DNA from: Porphyromonadaceae bacterium | Lineage (GTDB): Bacteria > Bacteroidota > Bacteroidia > Bacteroidales > Porphyromonadaceae | Length of the DNA: 64,000 bases | Direction of reading: 5' to 3' | NCBI GenBank assembly: GCA_030528555.1 | Contig: JAUMYQ010000002.1 | Coordinates: 1-64,000, forward strand | The notes under the pieces: model-generated | The model's input: only the letters and a program-made list of their open reading frames with translations | Told to the model about the DNA's origin: nothing | The model's database searches: none | Part shown: positions 40,994 to 50,002 of the stretch, in pieces | Position numbering within the stretch: the stretch's first letter is position 1 | Layout of the letters: every line of letters begins with the position of its first letter | Program-made: the position numbers and the translations under genes

Positions 40994-42604
40994 CTAGAGC
41001 TCTAGCACCTGATCGCAGCTCTCAGCTACACTCCGATGATGCGTAATAAAAATAACAATACGCCCATCAATATGAGCACGCAGGTTCTGTAGAAAGTTTG
41101 CCTCGGTCTGTGGATCAAGCGCACTCGTTGCCTCATCAAACAGTAGGATACGGCCTGGACGAAGTAGAGAGCGAGCGATAGCGATGCGCTGTGCCTGCCC
41201 CTCTGACACCCCGGCTCCTCTCTCCCCTAGCAAGGTATCCAACCCATCGGGAAGATCAAAAACGAAGTCTGCCGAGGCAATCTCCAAAACTTCACGCAAG
41301 CGCTTATCATCAGCTCGAGCATCCCCAACAAGGAGATTTTCCCTAATCGTGCCACTGAAGAGAGAGTTTCCCTGAGGAACATAAACGAAATTGCTTCGAG
41401 TTGTCTCATTGACGCTGTACTTGTGTCCCCCTACCTCGAGAGAAAGTTTCCCCGAAGTCGGGCGCACCAAACCCAGAAGCAATCTAAGCAACGTGGTTTT
41501 ACCCGAACCCGTACGCCCCATTACAGCCAGCATAGTACCAGCAGGCACACGGATATCGAACCCCTCAAAGACCAATGGACTAGTCTCTTCATAACGAAAA
41601 CTAACCCCCTCTGCCACAAGATGCACATCTCCTGCAAGCGCCTTAGCCCTAACCCTACGCTCAACTTTAAATTCCAAGAGATTAACCAGCCTATCCACTC
41701 CTGCCTTAGCGGAGATCATTGAGGGTATAAGATTCATCAAATCCATCATCGGACGCTGAATGCGCACAACCAACTGCAAGAATGTCGTCATAGTCCCAAA
41801 ATTAATCGTCCGTTGCATCAGCCCATAAGCACTCCACAAAAAAGCAACTGCGTAGCCACCACTAAAGGCCGCACTGAGCATAATATTGGCATAGATGGTA
41901 AGCCCTACACGACGGCGTACAATTGCATAGAGCTGCCCCTGGCTCATGCGCAAATGATTAATCTCTTCTTCCTGACGCTCGAAGGTACGTACCACAGTTT
42001 GGTTGCCAAGTGTCTCTTGTATCTGGCTATTAATTTTACTCTCGGTACGTTTCACCTGATTGGTATAGAGAAGCATTCTTTTATAAAAGAGCTTACTAAA
42101 GACGAGAACTAGAGGCATCCCCACTCCCAATATTAGGGCAAGCGAAGGGCTGAAGACATAGAGCATCAGTAACGACCCTATTAGTTGTACCGAAGAGAGA
42201 ATAAAAGAAGGAAGAGAACCTGTCAAGAGCTGTACGAGATCGTCCGTGTCCTTGACAATGCGCGTGAGAATATCTCCACTATGCATCTTGCCTAAGCTCT
42301 GCCATCGGGCGTAAAGCAGATGAGAGAATATACGCATCCGAATAGTATTGCCCATCAATGTGGCTGTACGAGCCGTAATCCAAATATTTATAAGCCGTAA
42401 GAGAGCTTGCAAAGCAAGGGAGATGAGCAAAAAAAGGGCATAAATCTTCCAGCTGCCTGCAGCATCTCCCGTAGCAATGTCTATCACACATTTAGAAAGC
42501 CATACGAAGAGCAGAGAGACACCAACATAGGCGAAACCGACAAGGAGCATCACGATGAGCGACCACTTGTAGCCTCGGATCAAATAGCGAACAAACTCTA
42601 ACAT
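40994..42604 (-). CDS. ABC-type exporter, fused membrane and ATPase domains
   Basis: A 536-residue half-transporter: six membrane helices in residues 1 to about 300, ATPase after. Walker A GRTGSGKTT at 363-371, the signature AGVSEGQAQRIAIARSLL near 455-472, Walker B ILLFDEATS, and the H-loop THHRS. No C39 peptidase domain precedes the helices. It works as a dimer. The operon order (small ORF, PqqD, nucleotidyltransferase, exporter) suggests it exports a modified peptide or another small product, but no substrate is visible. Confidence 0.88.
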   Translation of the reverse strand: MLEFVRYLIRGYKWSLIVMLLVGFAYVGVSLLFVWLSKCVIDIATGDAAGSWKIYALFLLISLALQALLRLINIWITARTATLMGNTIRMRIFSHLLYARWQSLGKMHSGDILTRIVKDTDDLVQLLTGSLPSFILSSVQLIGSLLMLYVFSPSLALILGVGMPLVLVFSKLFYKRMLLYTNQVKRTESKINSQIQETLGNQTVVRTFERQEEEINHLRMSQGQLYAIVRRRVGLTIYANIMLSAAFSGGYAVAFLWSAYGLMQRTINFGTMTTFLQLVVRIQRPMMDLMNLIPSMISAKAGVDRLVNLLEFKVERRVRAKALAGDVHLVAEGVSFRYEETSPLVFEGFDIRVPAGTMLAVMGRTGSGKTTLLRLLLGLVRPTSGKLSLEVGGHKYSVNETTRSNFVYVPQGNSLFSGTIRENLLVGDARADDKRLREVLEIASADFVFDLPDGLDTLLGERGAGVSEGQAQRIAIARSLLRPGRILLFDEATSALDPQTEANFLQNLRAHIDGRIVIFITHHRSVAESCDQVLEL

Positions 42605-42613
42605 GTGTATTGG

Positions 42614-43738
42614 CTAATAGGAGCGATGAAAGAGAAGTCGAAGACGTGTCAGGACAGCAATCAGGGGCGTCAAACGGATATGTTCTGGCGAGATAGGGCC
42701 TACGCGAAAACTACGCCTAAGAGTCTTATGAAACATAAACCAACGCCTTAGCCAAATGTTACGAAACTTCTTGCCTGCGAAAGTATCTAGTCCAAAATTA
42801 CCCCCTCGAAAAATATCAGAAAGGATAAGGTCGGATAGCCTCTGGCTCTCATCATCCTCTGGTAAGTCAAAGGGGAAGATAGTCTCATCTACTCCCAAAT
42901 AACGTACGCCCATGAGAGCGAAGAAGCGCATAGGGCGTAGTAAGTCTAACCTGTGAGCCAAATATTGGAAGTGTTCAATATCAATGATGGCCTTGTGATG
43001 GTCAAGGAAAACGAACCAATCGCATACCTGACGCATACCTATCCCAAGATAACAAAAATGATGTAAGATGTGCTGAAAAATATAGACAGCATTCAGCTCG
43101 GCAGGTAACGTACGATATGTTCGCCCCCCTAGTTCCAGACGAGCATAAGTGTCGGTCTCAGAAAGAGGGGCTAGAATTTTGGCCAGAGCATCATCATACT
43201 TCTTACGCCCAAAATAGGCAATGTAACGGTGATTCTCCACGGCCACCTTACCGCGCCAATACAACTGTTCATAAAAGGAGCTGCCTTGAAGACGATAACC
43301 AGCCTCGTATGCCCAACGATTGGCTCGCTCATAATCTCCAGGACGATAGAGATAAAGGTCTAGATCTCCAGGGCTTCGCAAATGAGGATTGGGATAATAA
43401 TACGCCACCGTCTGCCCCTTCAGTAGAACGAATGGAAAGTCCTCCCTCTCATAGTCTTCAAACACCTCACCCAAAACTCGCATGAGCTGCTTATTTCCCA
43501 GCTCTATAGTCTGCGTCTGCATAGCCAATCGAATGCAGTGCATCCGCTCAGGCAACAACTCAGCTGGCAAGGACAAAATACGCTCTGCGACCAAAGCTGG
43601 GACGCTCTGACTACGAGCTAAACGTTCGATCGCCTGCCACTCCTCATACCTCAGTCCTTCAAAAAGCCTCGTATCTACCTCCTTCGCCCAGATTGCACAA
43701 GAAAGCAGATGAAGAAATCTATGCTCTGCGACCGTCAT
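42614..43738 (-). CDS. NTP_transf_5-type nucleotidyltransferase
   Basis: A 374-residue protein. FPFVLLKGQTVAYYYPNPHL followed by RSPGDLDLYLYRP holds the G-S/D-x-D nucleotidyltransferase signature (D-x-D) of the uncharacterised nucleotidyltransferase family. Such genes occur in lasso-peptide and related clusters (with PqqD-like proteins) and in capsule loci. The rest is helical, with LARLAESL-like packing and no second catalytic domain. It sits between pqqD (9 bases) and the ABC exporter (9 bases). Confidence 0.75.
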   Translation of the reverse strand: MTVAEHRFLHLLSCAIWAKEVDTRLFEGLRYEEWQAIERLARSQSVPALVAERILSLPAELLPERMHCIRLAMQTQTIELGNKQLMRVLGEVFEDYEREDFPFVLLKGQTVAYYYPNPHLRSPGDLDLYLYRPGDYERANRWAYEAGYRLQGSSFYEQLYWRGKVAVENHRYIAYFGRKKYDDALAKILAPLSETDTYARLELGGRTYRTLPAELNAVYIFQHILHHFCYLGIGMRQVCDWFVFLDHHKAIIDIEHFQYLAHRLDLLRPMRFFALMGVRYLGVDETIFPFDLPEDDESQRLSDLILSDIFRGGNFGLDTFAGKKFRNIWLRRWFMFHKTLRRSFRVGPISPEHIRLTPLIAVLTRLRLLFHRSY

Positions 43739-43746
43739 TTCCCTGT

Positions 43747-44016
43747 CTAGGCTGCACTGATGCCAAGCTCTATAAGTTTTTGAGCAAGTATCTCTGCATC
43801 AGCGAGAGCCTGCTCATAGTTCACTTCATACTTCTCTACAAGCAACCTAGCCATATCTTCTACATCAAATTCTCGATCTGAGAGGGACTCCAAGAGATAT
43901 ACAGTCGTCTCGTTGAGCCCAATAGCCCGAGTATAGTCCAAACTATTCTCCACATGAGCCACCATGATGTACTCATCGGCTATCTTACGGATAGCAAAAT
44001 TGTCGTTTAGCCTCAT
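43747..44016 (-). CDS. PqqD-family peptide-chaperone-like protein
   Basis: An 89-residue protein of the PqqD/RiPP-recognition-element type: FAIRKIADEYIMVAHVENSL with VYLLESLSDREFDVEDMARL and LVEKYEVNYEQALADAEILA. PqqD-like domains bind the leader of a precursor peptide and present it to a modifying enzyme. No modifying enzyme of the radical-SAM or asparagine-synthetase kind is next to it. Only the nucleotidyltransferase and exporter follow, so the pathway is partial or of a new kind. Confidence 0.8.
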   Translation of the reverse strand: MRLNDNFAIRKIADEYIMVAHVENSLDYTRAIGLNETTVYLLESLSDREFDVEDMARLLVEKYEVNYEQALADAEILAQKLIELGISAA

Positions 44017-44131
44017 CTCAATACATTTAAATTTACCCTATGAGATCAGCTGCTGAACTCATAAACTGTAGATTGCCCACGCTTCGCCTTGCTTAAATTT
44101 CGAGAGAGGAGCAATCACATACTAGAGCCAC

Positions 44132-44239
44132 CTATACCGAGAGCGAGATAAGCGTGCCAAGAGTACACAGCCAAAACAAACCCAACAAGGAACTCCGTGC
44201 TGGGTAAATGTCCAATAACGTCCGCAGCAGGTGCCGCAT
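44132..44239 (-). CDS. 35-residue small ORF ahead of pqqD
   Basis: First ATG after the promoter at 44,263, 24 bases downstream of the box. MRHLLRTLLDIYPARSSLLG then a hydrophobic end with WLCTLGTLISLSV. It may be a precursor or a small membrane peptide; it could also be noncoding leader. The space between it and pqqD (about 115 bases) contains a second very short GTG-started frame (IAPLSKFKQGEAWAIYSL). Confidence 0.4.
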   Translation of the reverse strand: MRHLLRTLLDIYPARSSLLGLFWLCTLGTLISLSV

Positions 44240-44262
44240 AATCTACGATAGTCTCTATGCAA

Positions 44263-44270
44263 CAAAAGTA
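44263..44270 (-). promoter_or_regulatory. -7 box TACTTTTG of the PqqD operon
   Basis: Reverse-strand TAnnTTTG in TATATACTTTTG, directly after the terminator of the upstream TPR gene. Confidence 0.7.
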
Positions 44271-44282
44271 TATAAAAAACAG

Positions 44283-44319
44283 ATGTGCCGTAAGCCCTCA
44301 AAAGAAACTTACGGCACAT
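44283..44319 (-). terminator. Terminator of the TPR gene
   Basis: ATGTGCCGTAAG and CTTACGGCACAT pair perfectly (12 bp) around a 13-base loop; on the minus strand CTGTTTTTT follows. Confidence 0.9.
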
Positions 44320-44342
44320 CACCTCTTTTTGAGGAGACATTG

Positions 44343-45524
44343 CTACTTATTCTCCGTCATGATTTCGTCGTAGCGAGCCTTATTACCCAAACGGTCATGC
44401 ACATTAGCCAGTACATAGTACACATCTGTTGGCTTCTGCTTATAGGCGGCCTCTAGGTAGGGGATGGCTTTCCTAAAGAGGTCACGAGCCTTATCTTCGG
44501 TAAGCTTATCTAACTTCTCAGCTCCAAGCAGAGTGACGGCCTGGTTGTAGAACATACGCCCGAGGTTATGGTTACCATCAAAATCATCTGCATTGATGGT
44601 GAGGATCTTCCTATAGTAGTCGCTAGCCTTGTCCCAGCTCTCCTTACGCTCATAGAGAACACCCATAAACTGTAGGAAGTTTGTATTGGTCGGATCTTGT
44701 TCAATGGCCTTTGCTAAGTAAGCAATAGCCTCGTCCGTCTTACCCTGCTGAGCATAGATATTGACGATATTACCAAGATAGTAGGCCTGGGTAGGGAACA
44801 GCTTCACACCCTCCTCTAGAGTCTTAAGAGCCGAGATTGTATCCTGCTTGGCTAGAAGCGTAGCTGTCAGCAATTGATAGATCTCGTCTTGCTTATAATC
44901 CTGCCCTTTGTACTTGTGGGCATACTCAATAGCCTTGTCATAGAGCTGTCCTTCATAGCTAGCTAGCACTGTGAAGAAAGCTACCTCTTTGGCCAAAGTA
45001 TCGATAGTGGACACCTCCTTGTCGTCAGCGAAGAGCTCATGCCCCTTAATATCGAGAAAGCTATTGAAAGATTGAATACTCTTGCCATACTCCTTAGAAC
45101 CGAGGTAGTAGTTACCCGCATTGAGCAAGTAATTGAGGTGGCTCTTGAGGGCTTCGGCAATTTTCCGTTTGTACTTCATCTTCACTTTACCCTTGGCATC
45201 AGGCAGCTTGTCCAATTCATAAGCCTTGAGGAAGAGAGGCACCTCTGCAAGAAGCGGGGCATACACCTCATCGCTCTCCTCCAACTGCTGAAGCTGGAGT
45301 TTTACAAGCTTTTGGTCAAACTCCTTCTGCTCAATCTGCCCAGAGACAAACCATGCCTGAGGGTCGCTCTTTGTCTCTTCGTGCTCTCTAGACTGAGCAG
45401 CTAGCACACGAGCCTCCGTAGGCTTGCTTTCGGCTAGTTTCTCGGCAGCCTTCACATTCGTCTTCTGAGCAAATAGCCCAGTAACTGCAAGACTAAGAGT
45501 TGCTGCATAAACAAGTTTCTTCAT
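44343..45524 (-). CDS. TPR-repeat secreted protein downstream of gyrA
   Basis: A 393-residue protein with a signal peptide (cleavage near LFAQ, residue 19) and several TPR units: YLGNIVNIYAQQGKTDEAIA (about 235-255), YLAKAIEQDPTNTNFLQFMG, then YERKESWDKASDYYRKIL. The first 200 residues include NYYLGSKEYGKSIQSFNSFL. It lies 28 bases after gyrA in an order common in Bacteroidales; the role is unknown, probably periplasmic or outer-membrane scaffolding. Confidence 0.75.
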   Translation of the reverse strand: MKKLVYAATLSLAVTGLFAQKTNVKAAEKLAESKPTEARVLAAQSREHEETKSDPQAWFVSGQIEQKEFDQKLVKLQLQQLEESDEVYAPLLAEVPLFLKAYELDKLPDAKGKVKMKYKRKIAEALKSHLNYLLNAGNYYLGSKEYGKSIQSFNSFLDIKGHELFADDKEVSTIDTLAKEVAFFTVLASYEGQLYDKAIEYAHKYKGQDYKQDEIYQLLTATLLAKQDTISALKTLEEGVKLFPTQAYYLGNIVNIYAQQGKTDEAIAYLAKAIEQDPTNTNFLQFMGVLYERKESWDKASDYYRKILTINADDFDGNHNLGRMFYNQAVTLLGAEKLDKLTEDKARDLFRKAIPYLEAAYKQKPTDVYYVLANVHDRLGNKARYDEIMTENK

Positions 45525-45552
45525 TGTGATATAACTTTTTAGGTTGATTGAC

Positions 45553-48156
45553 TTACTCTACCTCACTCTCTTTATTTACTGACTCCATAGTATCTTCCTC
45601 GGCACGTCCAAGGAGTTCGGCTATTTGTCCGCTAACCCCGATTTCCTCTTCCTCTGTAACTGAAGCATCGACCTCCATAACCTCATCTTCTAGTAGTTCA
45701 TCCTCGGCCAGAACTCGACATACTGAAGCTATCTCATCGCCACGCTTCTCTAGGTTGATAATGCGCACACCCTGGGTATTACGCCCCAGAACCGAGAGGT
45801 CTCGGGCATGTACCCGAATAGTTACACCACTACGATTGATAATCATCAAATCATGCTCGTCCGTAACGGCTCGGATAGCCACGAGCTTGCCCGTCTTCTC
45901 AGTAATGTTGAGCGTCTTCACCCCCTTGGCACTTCGGTTCGTAATACGATAGTCGTCAATGATACTACGCTTACCATATCCGTTCTCACTAATAACGAGA
46001 ATGGTCTCTGGAGTACCGACTTTGGCGACAATCATACCAACAACCTCATCTGAACCATCGTCATCAAGCTTCATACCCGATACTCCGATGGCCTTACGAG
46101 CCGTAGCACGCACAGTTTCTTCGCTGAAGCGTACAGCACGACCGTTCCTATTAGCCAGAATAACCTCACTCTTGCCGTCTGTCATGGCCACACCAATGAG
46201 TTGGTCATCCTCCCTAAGGTCGATAGCGATGATACCATTGCCACGAGGACGAGAATAGGCCTCGAGTAACGTCTTCTTGATGATGCCTCGCTTAGTGGCG
46301 AAAAGGAGGTAATGACTATTCACAAAGTCTACATCCTTTGTGAGATTTTTCACCCGAATGAAAGCATTCACCTTATCTCCTGGCTCTATATTTAAGAGGT
46401 TCTGAATAGCGCGCCCCTTAGTGTTCTTCGCACCCTCAGGTATCTCATATACCTTGAGCCAATAGCAACGCCCCATCTGCGTGAAGAGCAGCATTGTAGC
46501 ATGCATCGATGCCGAATAGATGTACTCGATGAAGTCTTCGTCCCTCGTGTCGCTGCCCTTACTGCCTACGCCACCACGAGCCTGCGAGCGGAACTCCGTA
46601 AGGGGTGTGCGCTTGATATAGCCGAGGTGCGAGATGGTGATGACCATCTCCTCATCGGCATAAAAGTCCTCGGGGTTGAATTCCTCTGAGGCATAAACGA
46701 TCTCGCTACGACGAACATCTCCATACTTGTCCTTGATCTCTTCTAACTCGGAGCGAATGACGCCCATACGAAGCCCCCTATCGGCAAGCAGCCTCTCTAG
46801 GTACTGTATCCGCTGCATCAGATCCTCATACTCTTGCCTAAGTTTGTCTCGCTCCAAACCTGTTAGAGCCCTCAGACGCATATCAACAATGGCACGCGCC
46901 TGGATGAGGCTAAGGGAGAAGCGCTCCATCAGACGGCTTATAGCCTCCTGAGGCTCTCCTGATGCACGTATAATGGAGACAACCTCGTCTATATGATCTA
47001 CCGCGATAATCAGCCCTTGGAGTAGATGTTCGCGTTCACGAGCTTTGCGCAGCTCGTACACAGCGCGCCGTGTAACCACATCGAGGCGGTGATCAACGAA
47101 AAGAGAAATCAAATCTCTGAGATTAAGCAGCTGTGGTCGGCCCTGCACAAGCGCAATATTGTTCACACTAAAGGAGCTCTGCAGGGCGGTCATTTTGTAG
47201 AGTTTATTGAGTACTACAGAAGCATTGGCATCGCGCTTAACATCAATGACAATACGCATCCCCCTACGATTGGACTCGTCCGCTACACCCGATATGCCAT
47301 CTAGACGCTTCTCATTGACCAAATCGGCAATATGCCTGACCAGATCCGACTTAACTACCTGATACGGAATCTCGGTGATGATGATGCGATCATGATTGTT
47401 GTGCTGCTCTATCTCGGCACGGCCACGTACCACGATACGCCCACGTCCTGTCTCGAACGCCTCTTTCACACCAGCATAACCGTAAATCATCCCACCTGTG
47501 GGAAAGTCTGGGGCCTTGATATACTTCATCAACCCCTCCACATCGAGCGTCTCTCCGCTATCTATATAAGCAATACAGCCATCGATACACTCGCCTAAGT
47601 TGTGAGGTGGCATATTGGTCGCCATGCCCACTGCAATACCAGCTGCTCCATTCACTAGCAGATTGGGGAAGCGAGCGGGAAGGACCGTTGGCTCTTGGCG
47701 TGTATCGTCAAAGTTGTTTTGGAAATCTACCGTCTCTTTGTCTATATCCTGGAGCATTTCTGATGCAAGACGGCTTAGACGGCTTTCTGTATAACGCATT
47801 GCAGCAGGAGAGTCGCCATCTATCGACCCAAAGTTGCCCTGCCCATCGATGAGCGGATAGCGCAAGCTCCATGGCTGTCCCATGCGAACGAGTGTATTGT
47901 ACACCGAACTATCGCCATGAGGATGGTACTTACCGAGAATTTCTCCCACAGCATTGGCACACTTACGAGTTGGTTTGTCGTGCGTGTTGCCTATTTCATT
48001 CATCGCATACAGCACACGCCTATGCACTGGCTTAAATCCATCGCGCACATCGGGCAACGCACGAGAGACGATTACCGACATCGAGTAGTCAATATAGGCG
48101 GTCTTCATCGCCTCTTCGATATGTATGTCTATTACTCTATCTTCTGCTTCTATCAT
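45553..48156 (-). CDS. gyrA: DNA gyrase subunit A
   Basis: An 867-residue subunit. The breakage-reunion domain has the catalytic Tyr at 122 ([10 protein letters not shown]), matching E. coli numbering; [15 protein letters not shown] (77-90) is the quinolone-resistance region. Ser83 is present but position 87 is Asn rather than the Asp of E. coli. The C-terminal pinwheel has six beta-blades with the GyrA-box ([10 protein letters not shown], about 545-555). It introduces negative supercoils with GyrB. Confidence 0.97.
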   Translation of the reverse strand: MIEAEDRVIDIHIEEAMKTAYIDYSMSVIVSRALPDVRDGFKPVHRRVLYAMNEIGNTHDKPTRKCANAVGEILGKYHPHGDSSVYNTLVRMGQPWSLRYPLIDGQGNFGSIDGDSPAAMRYTESRLSRLASEMLQDIDKETVDFQNNFDDTRQEPTVLPARFPNLLVNGAAGIAVGMATNMPPHNLGECIDGCIAYIDSGETLDVEGLMKYIKAPDFPTGGMIYGYAGVKEAFETGRGRIVVRGRAEIEQHNNHDRIIITEIPYQVVKSDLVRHIADLVNEKRLDGISGVADESNRRGMRIVIDVKRDANASVVLNKLYKMTALQSSFSVNNIALVQGRPQLLNLRDLISLFVDHRLDVVTRRAVYELRKAREREHLLQGLIIAVDHIDEVVSIIRASGEPQEAISRLMERFSLSLIQARAIVDMRLRALTGLERDKLRQEYEDLMQRIQYLERLLADRGLRMGVIRSELEEIKDKYGDVRRSEIVYASEEFNPEDFYADEEMVITISHLGYIKRTPLTEFRSQARGGVGSKGSDTRDEDFIEYIYSASMHATMLLFTQMGRCYWLKVYEIPEGAKNTKGRAIQNLLNIEPGDKVNAFIRVKNLTKDVDFVNSHYLLFATKRGIIKKTLLEAYSRPRGNGIIAIDLREDDQLIGVAMTDGKSEVILANRNGRAVRFSEETVRATARKAIGVSGMKLDDDGSDEVVGMIVAKVGTPETILVISENGYGKRSIIDDYRITNRSAKGVKTLNITEKTGKLVAIRAVTDEHDLMIINRSGVTIRVHARDLSVLGRNTQGVRIINLEKRGDEIASVCRVLAEDELLEDEVMEVDASVTEEEEIGVSGQIAELLGRAEEDTMESVNKESEVE

Positions 48157-48267
48157 TTTACAGTGACGAATGAGTTGGATGTTTATTTATTGTAGATGGC
48201 TAAAGTACTATTTTTTTGCGAATATCGGTCAAAAACGCGACAAAGCGAACTGAGAAAAAGAGCAAGC

Positions 48268-48301
48268 GAGCCACTGTGAAACGTTGACTTCACAGTGGCT
48301 C
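48268..48301 (-). terminator. Terminator of the 48,324 gene
   Basis: GAGCCACTGTGAA and TTCACAGTGGCTC pair perfectly around an 8-base loop; CTCTTTTTCTC follows on the minus strand. Confidence 0.75.
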
Positions 48302-48323
48302 GTCTCTAGGGTCTCAAGAGGAG

Positions 48324-48575
48324 CTAAACGCCCCCAGAGACACACGTAAGAACAACGCCAAAGACACAGTGCTCTTGGCTCTCTACATCGAGCCTCCGCA
48401 CCTCCTTATTCTGTACCATATCGGGAGTGAGTTCCATCAAAAGTGCCAACATCTGATGGGGCTCAAGCCCCCAGACTTTATACTCCGCTTCATAACCCAA
48501 CTTCTGCTCAAACTGGTCATTCTCAACGATGAGATGCTCAAGAAATCCTTTCATAGCCTTACCTTTATTAGACAT
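48324..48575 (-). CDS. Small conserved-looking hypothetical protein
   Basis: An 83-residue protein (MSNKGKAMKGFLEHLIVEND start). No domain recognised; helical and acidic in the middle (MLALLMELTPDMVQNKEVRR). Supported by its promoter box (48,596) and its terminator, which frame exactly this ORF. It points away from the WYL regulator at 48,719, so the two may share a control region. Confidence 0.55.
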   Translation of the reverse strand: MSNKGKAMKGFLEHLIVENDQFEQKLGYEAEYKVWGLEPHQMLALLMELTPDMVQNKEVRRLDVESQEHCVFGVVLTCVSGGV

Positions 48576-48595
48576 TTATATTGCATTATCGGGGG

Positions 48596-48603
48596 CAAAG
48601 CTA
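48596..48603 (-). promoter_or_regulatory. -7 box TAGCTTTG for the 48,324 gene
   Basis: Reverse-strand TAnnTTTG, 21 bases before the start at 48,575. Confidence 0.6.
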
Positions 48604-48718
48604 TCGGGCATAAGAGCCAAAAAAGGACTTTTATCTGAAGAGATGGTATTTTTTTAAGGAGGATAACTCAAATTTCGGGCTAACCTTACGGAAAAATAAC
48701 CCCAAAAGTTCAAGGCCT

Positions 48719-49618
48719 ATGGCGAAAATGTATGCCAAGCTCGTAAGGATGCAGCTCCTGAACCGAGCCATACTCAAAGGGTATGGACGCACAAGAGCAA
48801 CCCTACTCCGACACCTCAACGAGGAACTAACCACACGAGGCTACAAAGAGATTTCGCTGGAAAGCCTGCAAGACGACATCAGCGACCTCCGTGAGCTTGG
48901 CGTAACCATCAAGTACACCAAGGCAAGTGGCTACTATACCGAACCAAAATTTGAATGGCTCGACCTTGAGGGCCTCATCGATCCGATCAAAATCCTAACT
49001 TCTATGGACAGGGAGGCAGGCACGCCCGATTATCTCTTTCCCGAGAGGTACGAAACCAAGGGGCTACAGCACCTCAATCCCATCATCAATGCCATACGAG
49101 AGCGACGAAGCATCAGCTTTGAACATTACAAGTATCAAGACGAAACGCTCAGGGAGCGGACGCTCCACCCCGAAGCTCTCAAGGAATGGAGAGGTCGCTG
49201 GTACGTCCTCGGCATTACGCCCGAGGGGCTGCGTAGGGTTTTCGGCTTGGATAGGATCACAACCCTGCGCACCAGCCACAGCCCAAGTGGAGAGAAGCCC
49301 AACCCAAGCCACTATCTTGAGGCATTTCGCCACAGTTTCGGCATCTATGCTTCGGAAGACTTCCCCATCGAAGACCTCGTGCTGAGCTTCGACCACGAGG
49401 ACGGCAACTATCTCCGCTCTCGTCCGCTCCACCACAGCCAAGAACTCCTCGAGCGGACGGACACGGTGATGCGCTTCCGTCTACGCCTACGCATCACCTC
49501 CGACCTCAAGATGGAGCTACTCTCCCGAGCCAACTCCATCCGTATCGAACAACCCGAGTGGCTTCGCCTCGAGTGTCTCAACCTTTGGCGCAAAGCCATC
49601 GAACGCAACAGCCCCTAA
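48719..49618 (+). CDS. WYL-domain transcriptional regulator
   Basis: A 299-residue protein. The N-terminal 80 residues give an HTH-like region (GYGRTRATLLRHLNEELTTR, then SLQDDISDLRELGV, the DeoR/PafC-like pattern). The WYL domain is at about 120-200 (SISFEHYKYQDETLRERTLH, RWYVLGITPEGLRRVFGLDR) and a WCX-like end follows to 299. WYL domains sense nucleic acids or nucleotides and are often linked to defence or DNA damage. No obvious target operon is adjacent except the divergent gene at 48,324. Confidence 0.85.
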   Translation: MAKMYAKLVRMQLLNRAILKGYGRTRATLLRHLNEELTTRGYKEISLESLQDDISDLRELGVTIKYTKASGYYTEPKFEWLDLEGLIDPIKILTSMDREAGTPDYLFPERYETKGLQHLNPIINAIRERRSISFEHYKYQDETLRERTLHPEALKEWRGRWYVLGITPEGLRRVFGLDRITTLRTSHSPSGEKPNPSHYLEAFRHSFGIYASEDFPIEDLVLSFDHEDGNYLRSRPLHHSQELLERTDTVMRFRLRLRITSDLKMELLSRANSIRIEQPEWLRLECLNLWRKAIERNSP

Positions 49619-49687
49619 GGCGCATAGCGAGCTGGGAGACTCAATGAAAAAGCGAGGCGCAGTGGAATGCACTACGCCTCAAATTTG

Positions 49688-49761
49688 CGGTATGGACGGG
49701 ACTCGAACCCGCGACCCCCTGCGTGACAGGCAGGTATTCTAACCAACTGAACTACCACACC
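49688..49761 (-). tRNA. tRNA-Asp (anticodon GTC)
   Basis: 74 nt cloverleaf: acceptor GGTGTGG/CCATACC, anticodon loop CTGTCAC with GTC, T-arm GCGGGTTCGAGTCCCG. CCA is not encoded. Confidence 0.95.
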
Positions 49762-49798
49762 GTTCGCCAACTTGAGGGAAACCCTCTCATTTGCTCTG

Positions 49799-49806
49799 CA
49801 AAGGTA
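49799..49806 (-). promoter_or_regulatory. -7 box TACCTTTG of tRNA-Asp
   Basis: Reverse-strand TAnnTTTG, 37 bases before the tRNA 5' end, a spacing equal to that of tRNA-Arg. Beyond it, 49,807-50,002 holds nothing clear. Confidence 0.65.
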
Positions 49807-50002
49807 ATGCAAGTTTTTGTTTCGTACAAACGTTTTGCTAAAAAAAATGAGGCACGCTAGAGAAAAGACTATATAGACAATTAAAAAACAATCAGATAAC
49901 ACAGAATAAAAATCTCTATCTCCTCCCTCAAACGAGGAAATCTTCTCGATTAAACTGTAGTCTACCGTTGGCCTGAGAGAGGGAACATGTCTACATACCT
50001 AC

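Noticed and set aside
44122..44340. 72-residue cysteine-rich ORF on the minus strand before pqqD
   Set aside because: It starts inside the TPR-gene terminator, upstream of the promoter at 44,263, so its first part is not in the pqqD transcript. The 35-residue ORF from 44,239 is preferred.
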